Both the position numbers and the translations under genes were made by a program. A DNA stretch of 64,000 nucleotides from Nematopogon swammerdamellus (taxonomy: Eukaryota; Arthropoda; Insecta; Lepidoptera; Adelidae). The notes beneath the pieces were generated by a model, which saw only the letters and a program-made list of their open reading frames with translations, was not told where the DNA came from and made no database searches. Positions 31,866 through 42,230 of this stretch are shown in pieces; position 1 is the stretch's first letter, and each line of letters opens with the position of its first letter. Location: the NCBI GenBank assembly GCA_946902875.1, contig OX336343.1, positions 1,278,754 through 1,342,753 of the forward strand, given 5' to 3'.

Positions 31866-32246
31866 TTTTTATGGAAACTGACACGGTTGGCTACATCACC
31901 TACAACGTCCGTGATGTCAGCCCATAACACCGGGTGAACTAGGTGCCATGTCAGTGCTTCCCCCTTTGATCGTGCCGGCTACACTGAACTGGTCGGAAAA
32001 CACAAACTATTTACATAGCCGTTTAGACCGACGTTTCATTCAGTGCGGTGGTACCAACCCGAGCGGGTAAAACCCTACCACCAAGTAAGATTAGGAGGGA
32101 AGGGACCTACAGTTTTACGAGGAATCCGAACCTCGGTCAGCCTCCAACGGTCAGCGGTCACCCATCCAAGTACTGACCGCACCCAGCGTTGCTTAACATT
32201 CAATAGCGACAGTTGACTGTCTGCACCACTGAGCTATCGAGGCTGA
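31866..32246 (-). repeat. SINE-1 (tRNA/5S head), complete
   Basis: Minus strand starts GCCTCGATAGCTCAGTGGTG (A-box-like), 5S-like GTTAAGCAACGCTGGGTGCG and GTACTTGGATGGGTGACCGC, B-box-like, the shared body, and GTCAGTTTCCATAAAAAAA at its end. Confidence 0.7.
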
Positions 32247-32353
32247 CAAAGTCTAGTCCGTCTAGTTCAGTGTAGCCGGCACGACCGAAGGGAAGCACTG
32301 ACGTGGCACCAAGTTCACCCGGTGTTATGGGTTGACATCACGGATGTTGTAGG

Positions 32354-34148
32354 TAGGGCTGCCACCTTTAAAAAATTGCAGACCCGGAGTATTCAGGAAA
32401 TTCAAAATTTGGGTGAGTATTTGATTAGCGGGAAATAGATCGAACATTGCTGGTATGCTTATTGTGTCGGCCTAGATAAAAGATGAATTATAGTGAAAGA
32501 ATTGTTTGCCGGAAATGCGTAGTTTCGGAGAAAAAAAATGAAAAAATTATATTTAATACAAATAAAATTTTCGTTTTTTTTTAAATGCACCAAAAAAAAA
32601 TATTTTTAATAGGAATTTATGCAAAAACTACATGCGCCGCCTCAACATGAGGTTAGGTTATAAATTAACCCTGGTTATTTTTTTTTAAACCACCAAAACA
32701 TTCACCCATACCACTTCCCTTGTTTTTACATACATTTATATTCAAAACCAATGTTTTGGTACTTTAAAAAAAATCTTTTGTATGAAAAATTAATTTTGTA
32801 TGGGAAAATGTTTTTTTTCTCCGAAATAGGTCAGTCATATCTAACATTAAAATCGCAATCTAACGGCTAGTTCTGATTTTTTTATATGTTGTCAGGACCA
32901 CTACCAGTAATGTATATCTAAGTTTGCAGCTTCGAAAGACCTGTGCTAACTTTGCAGCACTCGAAAAACCGCGAAATTTTCGCACTTTTTTTGGTATTTG
33001 CAATATAAGTCCTAAACAATGCATTTTATTATAAAATATTTTCTATGCGCTATAAAGTAGACTAAAATTGCTACAATTTGAGATTAGAACCAGCTCTGTA
33101 GGTTCAATACTTACCGAGATACAGCTCTCCAAAAATTTATATTTTTTTCCAAAAAAGTGAAATTTTAACATTTCGTCAATTTTCGACCCCGATATCGGGG
33201 AAAATACTCATTTACGGATAAAATTATAACAAAAGATGTTGTAGCAAATGTAATTAGCTTTAATTTAAGCAAATAACGACGTCTGTAGACCTTATAGTTT
33301 ACTCACAAATCTTAAAAATAAAAAAAATGGAAAAACTACCTTTTTTCGCAAATTTGCTCTATTTAGTTCTCACAATGGTTTGAAAGGAAAAACCATGTAC
33401 ATCCACAAGAAATATGTATTAAACTATTAATATTGATTCAAATTGCTACAATTTGATATCAGAACCAGCTTTGTAGGACAATTTTTTCCAAACAAATTTT
33501 TTGGAAAAAATTGTCAATCTCTGGAGAGCTGTATCTCGGTAAGTATTGAACCTACAGAGTTGGTTCTGATCTCAAGTTTAAAAACGTATAGAAAACATTT
33601 TATAAAAAACGCATAGTTTAGGACTTATATTGAAAATACCAAAAAAGTGCGAAAATGTCGCTGTTTTTCGAGTGCTGCGAAGTTAGCACAGGTCTTTCGA
33701 AGCTGCAAACTTGAATATACACTACTGGTAGTGGTCCTAACAACATATACAAAAATCAGAACTAGCCGTTAGTTTGCGATTTTAGCGATTTTTAGTGTCA
33801 GATGTGACTGGCCTAAAACTACGCAAAAAACTTTTAAATTTTCAGAGGTTTCGTTAATTAATGCATGGCGCGTCCGATTCGTCCGATGTCCACCCACTCC
33901 GCTCCGATCATTCAGTCCAGTGATTCAGTCAGTCAAGCCGAATTCACCGCTCGGCGAGCCGCTCGGTTCGACTCGAGCGGCGGGCGAAAGCCGGCTCTCA
34001 TGGACGCTCGCGACGACGACGACGTGCGTGCGTTCCACGCACCGCCCGCCTGGTCTGACCCGGAGAAATACGATGTTAACCCGTAGCCCGGATATACACC
34101 ATTCAAACCCGTAGACTCCGGGTCAAACCCGGAGGGGTGGCAGGCCTA
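32354..34148 (+). mobile_element. hAT-like element, right copy
   Basis: Same termini and orientation as 26854-28176. Inserted into a SINE tail (the SINE reads ...CACGGATGTTGTAGG and stops). A further AT-rich insert bounded by inverted GCGTAGTTTCGGAGAAA arms (about 32515 and 33830) holds the second TA foldback element. Confidence 0.74.
32829..33813. mobile_element. TA-flanked foldback element, copy 2
   Basis: GGTCAGTCATATCTAACATT to TGTCAGATGTGACTGGCC, TA flanks. Inserted at a different site from copy 1 relative to the host hAT, so the two insertions are independent. Confidence 0.72.
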
Positions 34149-34161
34149 ATGCGAGTGCAAA

Positions 34162-34431
34162 ATGTCGTCTGAAGACCAGAGCCGCGAACGCAAAATTATA
34201 AGCGAATTAATCGATCTCTATAGAGATTTGCCATGCCTGTGGGATATTACGTCCGAAGCTTTCTTTTTTTTTTTTTTGGTTTTTCGTCGTCAATTGCGGA
34301 CAAAACTGCTAAATCAAGGTCCACTTTTTGAAATGTCGACAAAGGAGCCATTTCTACAACACGATACGAGTAGATTTCACGACAGGAGACGACTCGCAAC
34401 TATTCGCGAGCGCGTGTTGGCGGGTGGATGA
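34162..34431 (+). pseudogene. MADF-domain protein remnant of Harbinger element
   Basis: Begins MSSEDQSRERKIISELIDLY followed by RDLPCLWDITSEA, the start of a MADF (Myb/SANT-like) domain, then loses the pattern at a T-rich stretch that gives FFFFF. The later residues (RLATIRERVLAGG) may be its C-terminal remainder. In Harbinger transposons the Myb/MADF-like protein helps the transposase reach the ends. The transposase gene itself is missing. Confidence 0.6.
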
Positions 34432-34564
34432 GATCCGTGTAGCCGAAACATAATCCGCGGATGGAAACAAAGTCCCCACCAAGGTCACCCCTGTTGGAAA
34501 GCTGGATTACCTCAGTCTGGAAAGTGCTTAAGAACAGCAGCGGTAACTATGTGGGAATGTCATA

Positions 34565-34770
34565 TTTAGGGTTCCGTATCCGGTACGGGCGGGACCCTAT
34601 TACTAAGCCTACGCCGCCGTCTGTCTGTCTGTCCGAGGGCTGTATCTCTTGAACCGTAATAGGTAGCCCGTTGAAATTTTCACAGAATATTTGTTATTAT
34701 GACCGATATAACAACAAATAATAATAAAAATAAGAAAAACCAAAGATATATTACGTTATTATATTTCCTC
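34565..34770 (+). repeat. Family E fragment
   Basis: TAGGGTTCCGTATCCGGTAC, GCCTACGCCGCCGTCTG, AGGGCTGTATCTCTTGAACC and TTGAAATTTTCACAGAATA; the distal half is missing. Confidence 0.48.
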
Positions 34771-34774
34771 AAAG

Positions 34775-35595
34775 AGAAAAACGGCGAACAACGTCGCGCT
34801 TCCGCCACAACAACCACGACGGAACGCGACGTCCGCCACACAAAACCGGTCTGCTTGGGGCTATCGGGGCTCCGTTCTCCGTCTACACAGCCCCCGCTAC
34901 CGGTGTGGCGGTAAAGTGCGCAACGGCGACGCACGCGCGACCATCAAAATTGATCAAAGAGCTTTTTTTTTTTATTTGTACCGTGTGAGGCCGGTACTTT
35001 AAAAGAATAGCCCCACTGCATCTCTTCCCGTGTATGTCGTAAAAGGCGACTAAGGGATATGACTCCCTTCCTATATTACTAGGTGGTAGGGTTTAACCCG
35101 CCCGGGTTGGTGCCACCGCGCTGAATGAAAGGTCGGTCGAAACGGCTATGTAAATAGTTTGTGTTTTCCGTCCAGTTCAGTGTAGCCGGCACGACCGAGG
35201 GGAAGTACTGACGTGGCACCAAGTTCACCCGGTGTTGTGGGCTGACATCGCGGATGTTGTAGGTGATGTAAGCCAACCGTGTCAGTTTCCATAAAAAATA
35301 AAAAAAGTGCGTGACGTCACCCGGCGGTCCGACGGATACGGAGTTCTCCGAGATGGGGGTGGTGGTGGCCTACGTGTTTAGTACCACCACCTATCGCTCG
35401 TAGCTTGTCTCGCGTTGTCTCGGAGAGCTCCGTAGCCACGGCCTGCATCCGCCGGCGCGCTTGGAGGCTTGTCTCCCGCCGCCGGCGGTAATGCCGTTTT
35501 TGTTTTTTACTGTTTATGTTAATTTTGTATATTTTATGTATAAAGAATATAATATAAATATTGTAAGATGAAAATGTGAAAATAAAGACATTACA
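34775..35595 (+). mobile_element. Retroposed element interrupted by SINE-2
   Basis: 34775-34965 and 35305-35595 together match the minus-strand insert at 46349-46875 (GAGCTCTCCGAGATGGGGGT-like block, CCACCACCTATCGCTCGTAG, CTTGTCTCCCGCCG). It ends GTGAAAATAAAGACATTACA, a 3' end without a long A tail. The family is unknown. Confidence 0.5.
34970..35300 (+). repeat. SINE-2 (complete)
   Basis: GTACCGTGTGAGGCCGGTAC to CAGTTTCCATAAAAAATAAA, inserted into the element above. The + orientation makes it the easiest reference copy: head, CCCGCCCGGGTTGGTGCCAC, GGTCGGTCGAAACGGC, GTAGCCGGCACGACCG, tail. Confidence 0.65.
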
Positions 35596-36165
35596 TTAAA
35601 ATAAGAAAAATAAAAAAAATCACGGGGTTCTCATAGAAGAAACTAAAAAGTGTATGCGCGCCATCTACGAATAGAGTGTGAAGCATTTTAACTAATCATG
35701 ACATTTAACTAATATGCAGCATTTCATAACACGACATCTAGATGGCGTGAGTGGCGCTAACCATGACATGGCGATAAGGAACCGTCGGTGCGCGAGTTCG
35801 ACTCGCACTTGGCCGGTTTTTAGCTTCCGTAGGTTGGTACAGACAGTCCCTCTTGAAGGTGCCCGCTAACTGGGCTTGACAGAAATAGCGAAACCAGTTG
35901 AACACCCACCACTGATATAGGCAGTGAGGTAATATACTGCTCATTAATGCATAATATGTACTTAAGTGTAATGTAATGTCTTGTACATGTATGCAATACT
36001 CTCGCATACCGCGTAAGGCAACCGTAATCAACCGTTGCCAACGTAACAGATAACAGCGCATGGTCAATCATTCATTATTGATCTTACTCTAGATCATAGA
36101 TCTGCGGCACTCGACATGGCCACACAATCAATTTACTTATTCCGACAATCAATCAACGGTCCACT

Positions 36166-36220
36166 GCTGGACATAGGTAGGCCTCTCCCAAGCGTGCCTT
36201 GGGAGAGGCCTATGTCCAGC
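36166..36220. repeat. Inverted duplication of an RTE 3' end
   Basis: GCTGGACATAGG(TAGG)CCTCTCCC and CTTGGGAGAGGCCTATGTCC face each other across 5 nt. Both arms equal the 3' coding end of the RTE at 53300-53895. Confidence 0.75.
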
Positions 36221-36328
36221 ACACACAACACGCGGTCTTCCGATCCCATTAAAATGTATAGGTAAACGTCACACATACATGGTACTGTCCCACTCGAAGG
36301 TGCCCGCTGGGCTCGACAGAAATATCTT

Positions 36329-36548
36329 AAACCAATCATCCGAATTCGATGAAACTTAGTACAACCACATTTTACTATACGGGACACAGGATAGGCTAAA
36401 TATAATTCAGTTCCGGTTACGCTAAGATGTGGCTCTCATACAAACCGAATTGTTCCGCGCGCCGAAGTAAAGGTACGGTAGCGGGCTTACTTACTTTCTT
36501 CTTTTTAAATACGAATTTAACGCGAGCGAAGCCGCGGTCTAAAGCTAG
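36329..36548 (+). repeat. Family D (CTAG-ended) 3' half
   Basis: AAACCAATCATCCGAATTCG, GACACAGGATAGG, ACAAACCGAATTGTTCCGCG and GCGAGCGAAGCCGCGG, closing AAAGCTAG followed by T. The ending is Helitron-like. Confidence 0.55.
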
Positions 36549-37519
36549 TATAATATATAATATATTGTATGTGCGAGTACCAGCACGTGTGTACCTATGT
36601 AGATAAGATAAGAAGCACTAAACGCTTCTTTAAGAGTCCGTATACCTCACCTCGAACTCTAATGGAGTCGTTCGGTCTGAGTGCATCACGCGATAATTTA
36701 AGTCACTGGTGTCCAACTGGTTTCGCCTTAAGAGCTACTTCCATATTTCTCTCAAGCCCAGCGGGCACCTTCAAGGAAGGTATGTATGTATGTATGACGC
36801 TTGCCTATACATTTTAATGGGATATCTGGATATTTTGATTTTCAGACAAATTTACAAAGTCTGCTACAATTATAACATGTTCTGGTGTCAACGTATTTCT
36901 AAATTTATTTTTTATAATTTTTTATAGTATATCTATATTAGAACGTCTGTGTGCGGGCGCCTAGAAATAAGGCCGCGTGACCGGGGGCCCGCGTACTACC
37001 GGTTGGACACTGCCGCCGCCGCTTCTTTTTGTTTTACGGTGAAAATAATGTTTATTTTTTAATTGTCAAAAACATAGGACCTGCTTTATATTCTCGTATT
37101 GAGATCAGTTATTTATTATGCAAAGTTTCTTGATCTAATAGTGTTTGTTGAATACTAGCGGTTTTATTGTGCGGTTTGGAAGTAACTTTGCTAAAAAATC
37201 TGTAAACATATCTCGACAAACATGATAATTAGCATTAGTACTCAACTTTAGCATATATTGTTGATTTAACAGAGGATCATGCGAAGCAATGTGAGGTATT
37301 ACCGACTCTTAACGAAATCCTAAAAGTATCATGCATGCCATGATTATCCTGTTTACTTAGTCGCTCGGCAAGTTTAGCGCTTCGTGAGTTGAGTTCACAT
37401 CTAAATTCTACTTTGATTTATAGCTAAGTAATAGCAGTAAAGTTTATAATAGTAGGTAGGTACTGTTTACTTGTGTATCTACTGTAGATAAAATGAGACA
37501 AAGCAAAGTTTTAAACTTT

Positions 37520-38050
37520 TTAGGGTTCTGTACGTGATCTTATTACTAAGCTTACGCCGTCTGTCCGTCCGTCTTTTTTTTATAGTAAGCGCGACATGCG
37601 GCGCCGAGCCACCAATAAGGCGTCTAGCGAAGCCCATGGACATTCGTCTTTCCTACCTAAGGGCAAATACACCTACATCTTTTGATCCGTAATAGGAGAC
37701 CGGTTGAAATTTTCACACAGTGTGTTATTATGGGGCATAATAACACACTGTGTGACCTAACCTAACAAACAATAAAAAAAAAAAAAATTAAAAAATTAAG
37801 GGGTCCCCATACAAAACCATACGAAAAACATGTTTTTTGTATGGGGTTTTTGCTTTCGAGAGAGAGCAAAGTGTTTTTGCTCTCTCGTGAAAACGGTAAT
37901 ACACACAAGTACAAATAAGTCACAGGTTGACTGGCAGAGATTAACTTAGGTAATAAGTCCGCCTTTTTTACTATTTTATATTGGAAAGCAATGAAGGATA
38001 CTTCTATTCCACGGAAGCCTCTTTGCACGAGTCCGACTCTCACTTGGCCG
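37520..38050 (+). repeat. Family E copy with LINE scrap and palindrome
   Basis: TAGGGTTCTGTACGTGATC to CACGAGTCCGACTCTCACTT. At 37575-37660 a LINE tail fragment (AGCCCATGGACATTCG, minus) is inserted, and 37714-37754 is a perfect 18-bp-arm hairpin (CACACAGTGTGTTATTAT). Confidence 0.5.
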
Positions 38051-38119
38051 GTTTGTTTTTTTGTTTTGTTTTGTGGAAAGCGCGATATTTGACTCAGCAT
38101 CTACGAGCAGGTGTCTAAC

Positions 38120-39003
38120 GATGCCCACGGGCATTGCGCGATGCACGGCGATGGAACTGTGATGAGGATGAGTGTGTTGACAGAGTTCTAGAAGTAGTAG
38201 GTAGGTGCCTTTTTTTTATGTTATCCCGTATGGGTGGCTGAGTCGGAGGGGCCAAAGCGCATGCTCCGACCATCCAATGTCACCTCCGAGAAGGTAGGTG
38301 CCATAACGGAGACTTCCCTGGATTGCTGGCTGTACTGGACTAGAGGAGAACACAACCGAGACTGCTATGCGGCCATCTTACATCCAGTACGGTGGTACCA
38401 ATCCAGTCGGCTACAATTTGAGCCTACCGCCTAGTAAGGGGCAAGCGAAGGGACCTACAGTTTTACACACCTACGAACAGGTAGACACCTGTTCGTAGGT
38501 GTGTAAAACTGTAAAAATGATGCCCACGGACATTGCGCGATGCACGGCGATGGAACTGTGATGAGGATGAGTGTGTTGACAGAGTTCTAGAAGTAGTAGG
38601 TAGGTGCCTTTTTTTATGTTATCCCGTATGGGTGGCTGAGTCGGAGGGGCCAAAGCGCATGCTCCGACCATCCAATATCACCTCCGAGAAGGTAGGTGCC
38701 ATAACGGAGACTTCCCTGGATTGCTGGCTGTACTGGACTAGAGGAGAACACAACCGAGACTGCTATGCGGCCATCTTACATCCAGTACGGTGGTACGAAA
38801 CCAGTCGGCTACAATTTGAGCCTACCACCTAGTAAGGGGCAAGGGAAGGGACCTACAGTTTTACACACCTACGAACAGGTAGACACCTGTTCGTAGGTGT
38901 GTAAAACTGTAAAAATGATGCCCACGGACATTGCGCGATGCACGGCGATGGAACTGTGATGAGGATGAGTGTTTTGACAGAGTTCTAGAAGTGGTAGGTA
39001 GGT
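38120..39003 (-). repeat. Tandem duplication, 399-bp unit, ~2.2 copies
   Basis: Units start at GATGCCCACGG at 38120, 38519 and 38917 (spacing 399 and 398). Each full unit contains a LINE tail scrap, a headless SINE-3 (minus) and a hairpin with 26-bp perfect arms (ACAGTTTTACACACCTACGA, AACAGGT). The hairpin lies exactly at the unit junction. Confidence 0.85.
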
Positions 39004-39233
39004 ACCTAATGCAAATTATGCACGCGAGTGTACACTATATAGATTTATAGATTTATAGCTGGTTCCACTTCGCGCTAAATTGTTGATTGTGTCGTGAGTT
39101 CGTAACTGAAATAATAGCGTGCATAGCTGCAAGGTCACTTCACGGCACCTGCTGAGGAGAACCACATTCCGGACTTACTACGAGATCACTAATTTAGTGA
39201 GAATAGTCTTTATTGCAATATGCTTTTAGAAGT

Positions 39234-40094
39234 TGTAGAGCTGTGAGGTAAAAGGTGAAGCGGTGTCGTGTCCTCTGGCTCCACGTGTAGCTGCAGCTGA
39301 TGTTGTTGTATGGGCGAGTGCCCTGTTGTTCTGCCAAGCGATCTGTATTTATGCGAGGCGTATTTGATATTTCAGCAATGTGTTATGTGGCGTATGGAAT
39401 TCTTAATTAGCCGTTATTTGCCACCTGTTGGTGTACTAGTGAATCTTTCTGTTTCTTCGTCGCGAAGCGATGTAGGTTATTATCGATCTTTATTATTCAG
39501 TTGTGGGATAGGTGTCGCTATCACCACAGTATTCCCCCCTCAGTCGTGACGTAGTCCGTGACGATTGAGAGCCGATCAGTCAGTATGCTCCGATGACGCA
39601 GCTTGGTCGGCGTGGTCAGTTGGTGTCGCGTACTGCTGACGTAGTCCTCTGTGGAGGCGCGCGGCGGCGGGGCGTTGACCGAGTGTTGTCTTGCTTGCTA
39701 CGATTACCTACTGGTTGAGACCCGCTTGTGGGAAGCCAGTAGGTTATGTTGCGATGTCAGCTTCATGAAGGTTGCGATGTTCTTTGTAGGGGTCACCAAT
39801 GTAGAGCTGTGAGGTAAAAGGTGAAGCGGTGTCGTGTCCTCTGGCTCCACGTGTAGCTGCAGCTGATGTTGTTGTATGGGCGAGTGCCCTGTTGTTCTGC
39901 CAAGCGATCTGTATTTATGCGAGGCGTATTTGATATTTCAGCAATGTGTTATGTGGCGTATGGAATTCTTAATTAGCCGTTATTTGCCACCTGTTGGTGT
40001 GCTAGTGAATCTTTCTGTTTCTTCGTCGCGAAGCGATGTAGGTTATTATCGATCTTTATTATTCAGTTGTGGGATAGGTGTCGCTATCACCACA
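39234..40094 (-). mobile_element. Miniature (TRIM-like) LTR retrotransposon
   Basis: Two 295-bp direct repeats (39234-39528, 39800-40094) differing by one base seen, with TG...CA ends, flanked by AAGT at 39230-39233 and 40095-40098. The 271-bp interior has no ORF. On the minus strand it opens TTGGTGACCCC (primer-binding-like) and ends GAGGGGGGAATAC (polypurine tract) before the 3' LTR. Non-autonomous and recent. Confidence 0.82.
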
Positions 40095-40130
40095 AAGTAT
40101 ACAGAGTGATTTCATTAAACTATACATATA

Positions 40131-40632
40131 AAAGAAAAAAGTTAAATTACAAATTTAAAAAACCCCCGACCCTTAAAAAACCCCGACCCTTAAAAAGCCA
40201 AAAATAATTTCCGTTTACTTACTTAAAGGAGTCGGGAGACCGCTAAGTAAATTCCCGCGCAGTTCTGAGTTTTTATATTTTATTTACTTAGCGGTCCCCC
40301 GACTCCTTTAAGTAAGTAAACGGAAATTATTTTTGGCTTTTTAAGGGTCGGGGGTTTTTTAAATTTGTAATTTAACTTTTATTTCAAGCTTTTTAAAAGA
40401 AACCGCATGAAAATCGGTCCACTTTTTAAGATAATAATTTTTTTTATTACTTAATTACTTGATTACAAACATAGCTAAGAACCATCCCGATTAAATAAGC
40501 TTCCTAATAAAAAAAACCGCATCCAAATCGGTCCATCCGTTTGGGAGCTACGATGCCACAGACAGACACACACACACACACACACACGTCAAACTTATAA
40601 CACCCCTCCGTTTTTTTCGTCGGGGGTTAAAA
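40131..40632 (-). repeat. Family B repeat, complete (copy 3)
   Basis: Terminal hairpin at left (AATTTAAAAAACCCCCGACC), then AACCGCATCCAAATCGGTCC, a CA microsatellite and GGGGTTAAAA at right. CCCCGACCCTTAAAAA is duplicated at the hairpin base. Confidence 0.65.
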
Positions 40633-40672
40633 AGAACAACCCCGGACCAGTGATATGAATGAGATCTGTAAA

Positions 40673-40945
40673 TCAGGTTGATAAATAAAAAATCTCATCC
40701 ATACCGACCGATCCAGGGAAAGTTCCCAAGACACTCAGCGCATTAGCCCTCTGTATGGCCAGACTAATGCGCTGAGAGAGGTAGGCCTCAGCTCGGGCCT
40801 CCCCGGACACTTCTATCAGTCGACTGCCTAAATCCTTGCAGAGAGACTTTGCTTCAGCTGACCAGGGTCCTAATGTTTCTACAGCGAAAGCAATCATTTC
40901 ATAATTTTTTTCACTAATTAATCTTAGCGCTTTTACTTGTAACAG
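40673..40945 (-). pseudogene. Retroelement ORF C-terminal fragment
   Basis: The minus strand reads FAVETLGPWSAEAKSLCKDL, then LIEVSGEARAEAYLSQRISL and ALSVLGTFPGSVGMDE with a stop soon after. The ETLGPWS and QRISLAIQR..A..VLGTFP pattern is known from the ends of reverse transcriptase ORFs deposited for many animals; I cannot name the clade. 5' truncated by a SINE-2. Confidence 0.5.
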
Positions 40946-40952
40946 ATTCGTA

Positions 40953-41272
40953 TGGGGCCGGTACTTAAAAATAATATCCCCACTGCATCTCTCCCCATGC
41001 ATGTCTTAAAAGGCGACTAAGGGATAAGGACAAGATGCCGTGCTAAAGGGCGACAGGCCACCTCTCACCTTGGCAAGGTACTTCCACCGTGTCATGCAGC
41101 AGGTGGGTCTTCGTGCCTTACTTGCCGCTTGATCGATTTAATCTTGTTCGAATACATTGCGAAACGTGGGGTCGGTGTTGTGCTGTAATTGACCAGAGTA
41201 GTTTCAGCACAACACCGATTACTCTGCTTACCCCGATTATCGGGATGCAGCGTGTGTGATATGTATGTATGT
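40953..41272 (+). repeat. SINE-2 with CATA-type tail
   Basis: GGCCGGTACTTAAAAATAAT, AAAAGGCGACTAAGGGATAA, GGTGGGTCTTCGTGCC, ending CCCCGATTATCGGGATGCAG and ATATGTATGTATG. Confidence 0.62.
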
Positions 41273-41324
41273 AGATTCGTATGAGATAGTTTTGGCCATA
41301 GCGATAATTAATATAATAAGCTTT

Positions 41325-41650
41325 ATTAGGGTTCCGTATCCGTCGTACGGGACCCTATTACGAAGCCTACGCCGTCTGTCTGTCTGTCTGTCTGTCCGAG
41401 GGCTGTATCTCTTGAACCGTAATAGGTAGCCCGTTGAAATTTTCACAGAATATGTGTTATTTATTATGCCCGATATAACAACAAATAAGAAAAATAAGAA
41501 AAACAAAAAATTCACGGGGGTTCCCACACAAGAAACTAAAAAGTGTATGCGCGACATCTACCGAAAACAGTAGGAACCAGCGCTGACCATGACGTGGCGA
41601 TACGGAACCCTCGGTGCGCGAGTTCGACTCGCACTTGGCCGGTTTTTTTT
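41325..41650 (+). repeat. Family E repeat (compact copy)
   Basis: TTAGGGTTCCGTATCCGTCG, CTGTCTGTCTGTC, ATTTTCACAGAATATGTG, and GATACGGAACCCTCGGTGCG to CTCGCACTTGGCCGG. Both ends are present, about 325 bp. Confidence 0.55.
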
Positions 41651-41770
41651 TTATGGAAACTGATGCGGTTGGCTACATCTATACAACATCCGTGATGAGT
41701 GATGCCAGCCCGTTACACCTTGGCGTACTAGGCGCCATGTCAGTCCTTCCCTTCGGTTGTGCCGGCAACA
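41646..41770 (-). repeat. SINE 3' tail fragment
   Basis: TTTTTTTTATGGAAACTGAT, GCGGTTGGCTACATC and CCTTCGGTTGTGCCGGCAAC: the common 3' end of SINE-1/SINE-2, 5' truncated. Confidence 0.5.
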
Positions 41771-41986
41771 CAGAAAATTAAAATGCTAAATTAAATGCCT
41801 AGTAACGTTTATTGGGTTTATTACAAAGACATTAACTAAAGATACAAAGTGTATCCAATTGTCGAATCAGTTAGTGAGAAAACAGTAGACAAGACTATTA
41901 GTACCTAGATAAAATTATGGTCAGCTAACGCATCCTTAAACAGTTTAATAACTCTTTTCATTTAACATGAGTTTAATTTGTCCTTA

Positions 41987-42216
41987 TCCTTACCTATAAT
42001 AAAATCCAACGTCTGCTTTCTGTCTGAGTGTCTGAGTGTATGTCTGTCTGTCCGCTTATAACTCGAGAACCACTGAACCGATTTTAATAAAACAAAATTC
42101 TACGGATAGCTTGATTCTTCCCATCAACTATAGGCTACTTACTATAACGCTAAACGGCTTATGAGGTTAGCAGTGAAGTGAAATATGAGAGCGGGCGGAG
42201 CCGCGGGCACAGCTTG
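41987..42216 (+). mobile_element. Family C Helitron-like element (copy 3)
   Basis: TCCTTACCTATAATAAAATC to GAGCCGCGGGCACAGCTTG; the CTAG end is mutated to CTTG. Followed after 14 bp by the inverted copy below. Confidence 0.7.
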
Positions 42217-42230
42217 TCGTTTATAAATTA

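Larger units (their letters stand above)
26854..34148 (+). mobile_element. Composite hAT-like unit (two copies plus cargo)
   Basis: Two direct copies of a TAGGGCTGCCACC...GGTGGCAGGCCTA element flank 4.2 kb of unrelated DNA. ATGCGAGT occurs exactly at 26846-26853 and 34149-34156, that is only outside the two outermost ends. The inner boundaries are not duplicated (CACACATA after copy 1, GTTGTAGG before copy 2), and a SINE is cut at the left end of copy 2. This is what would be expected if the outer ends moved the whole 7,295 bp together. Confidence 0.72.
26618..34528 (+). mobile_element. PIF/Harbinger element split by composite hAT insertion
   Basis: Inverted ends: AGCGCTTTCCAGACGGAGGT and onward to about 26668, mirrored at 34482-34528. 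TAA at 26615-26617 and 34529-34531 gives the 3-bp target duplication. Its right part encodes the start of a MADF-domain protein (34162), the accessory gene of Harbinger elements. Without the 7.3-kb insert only about 0.6 kb remains, so it was already an internally deleted copy. Confidence 0.78.

Noticed and set aside
39310..40109. Two similar 77-79-codon ORFs (MGECPVV)
   Set aside because: They are the same stretch of the two identical LTRs, not genes.
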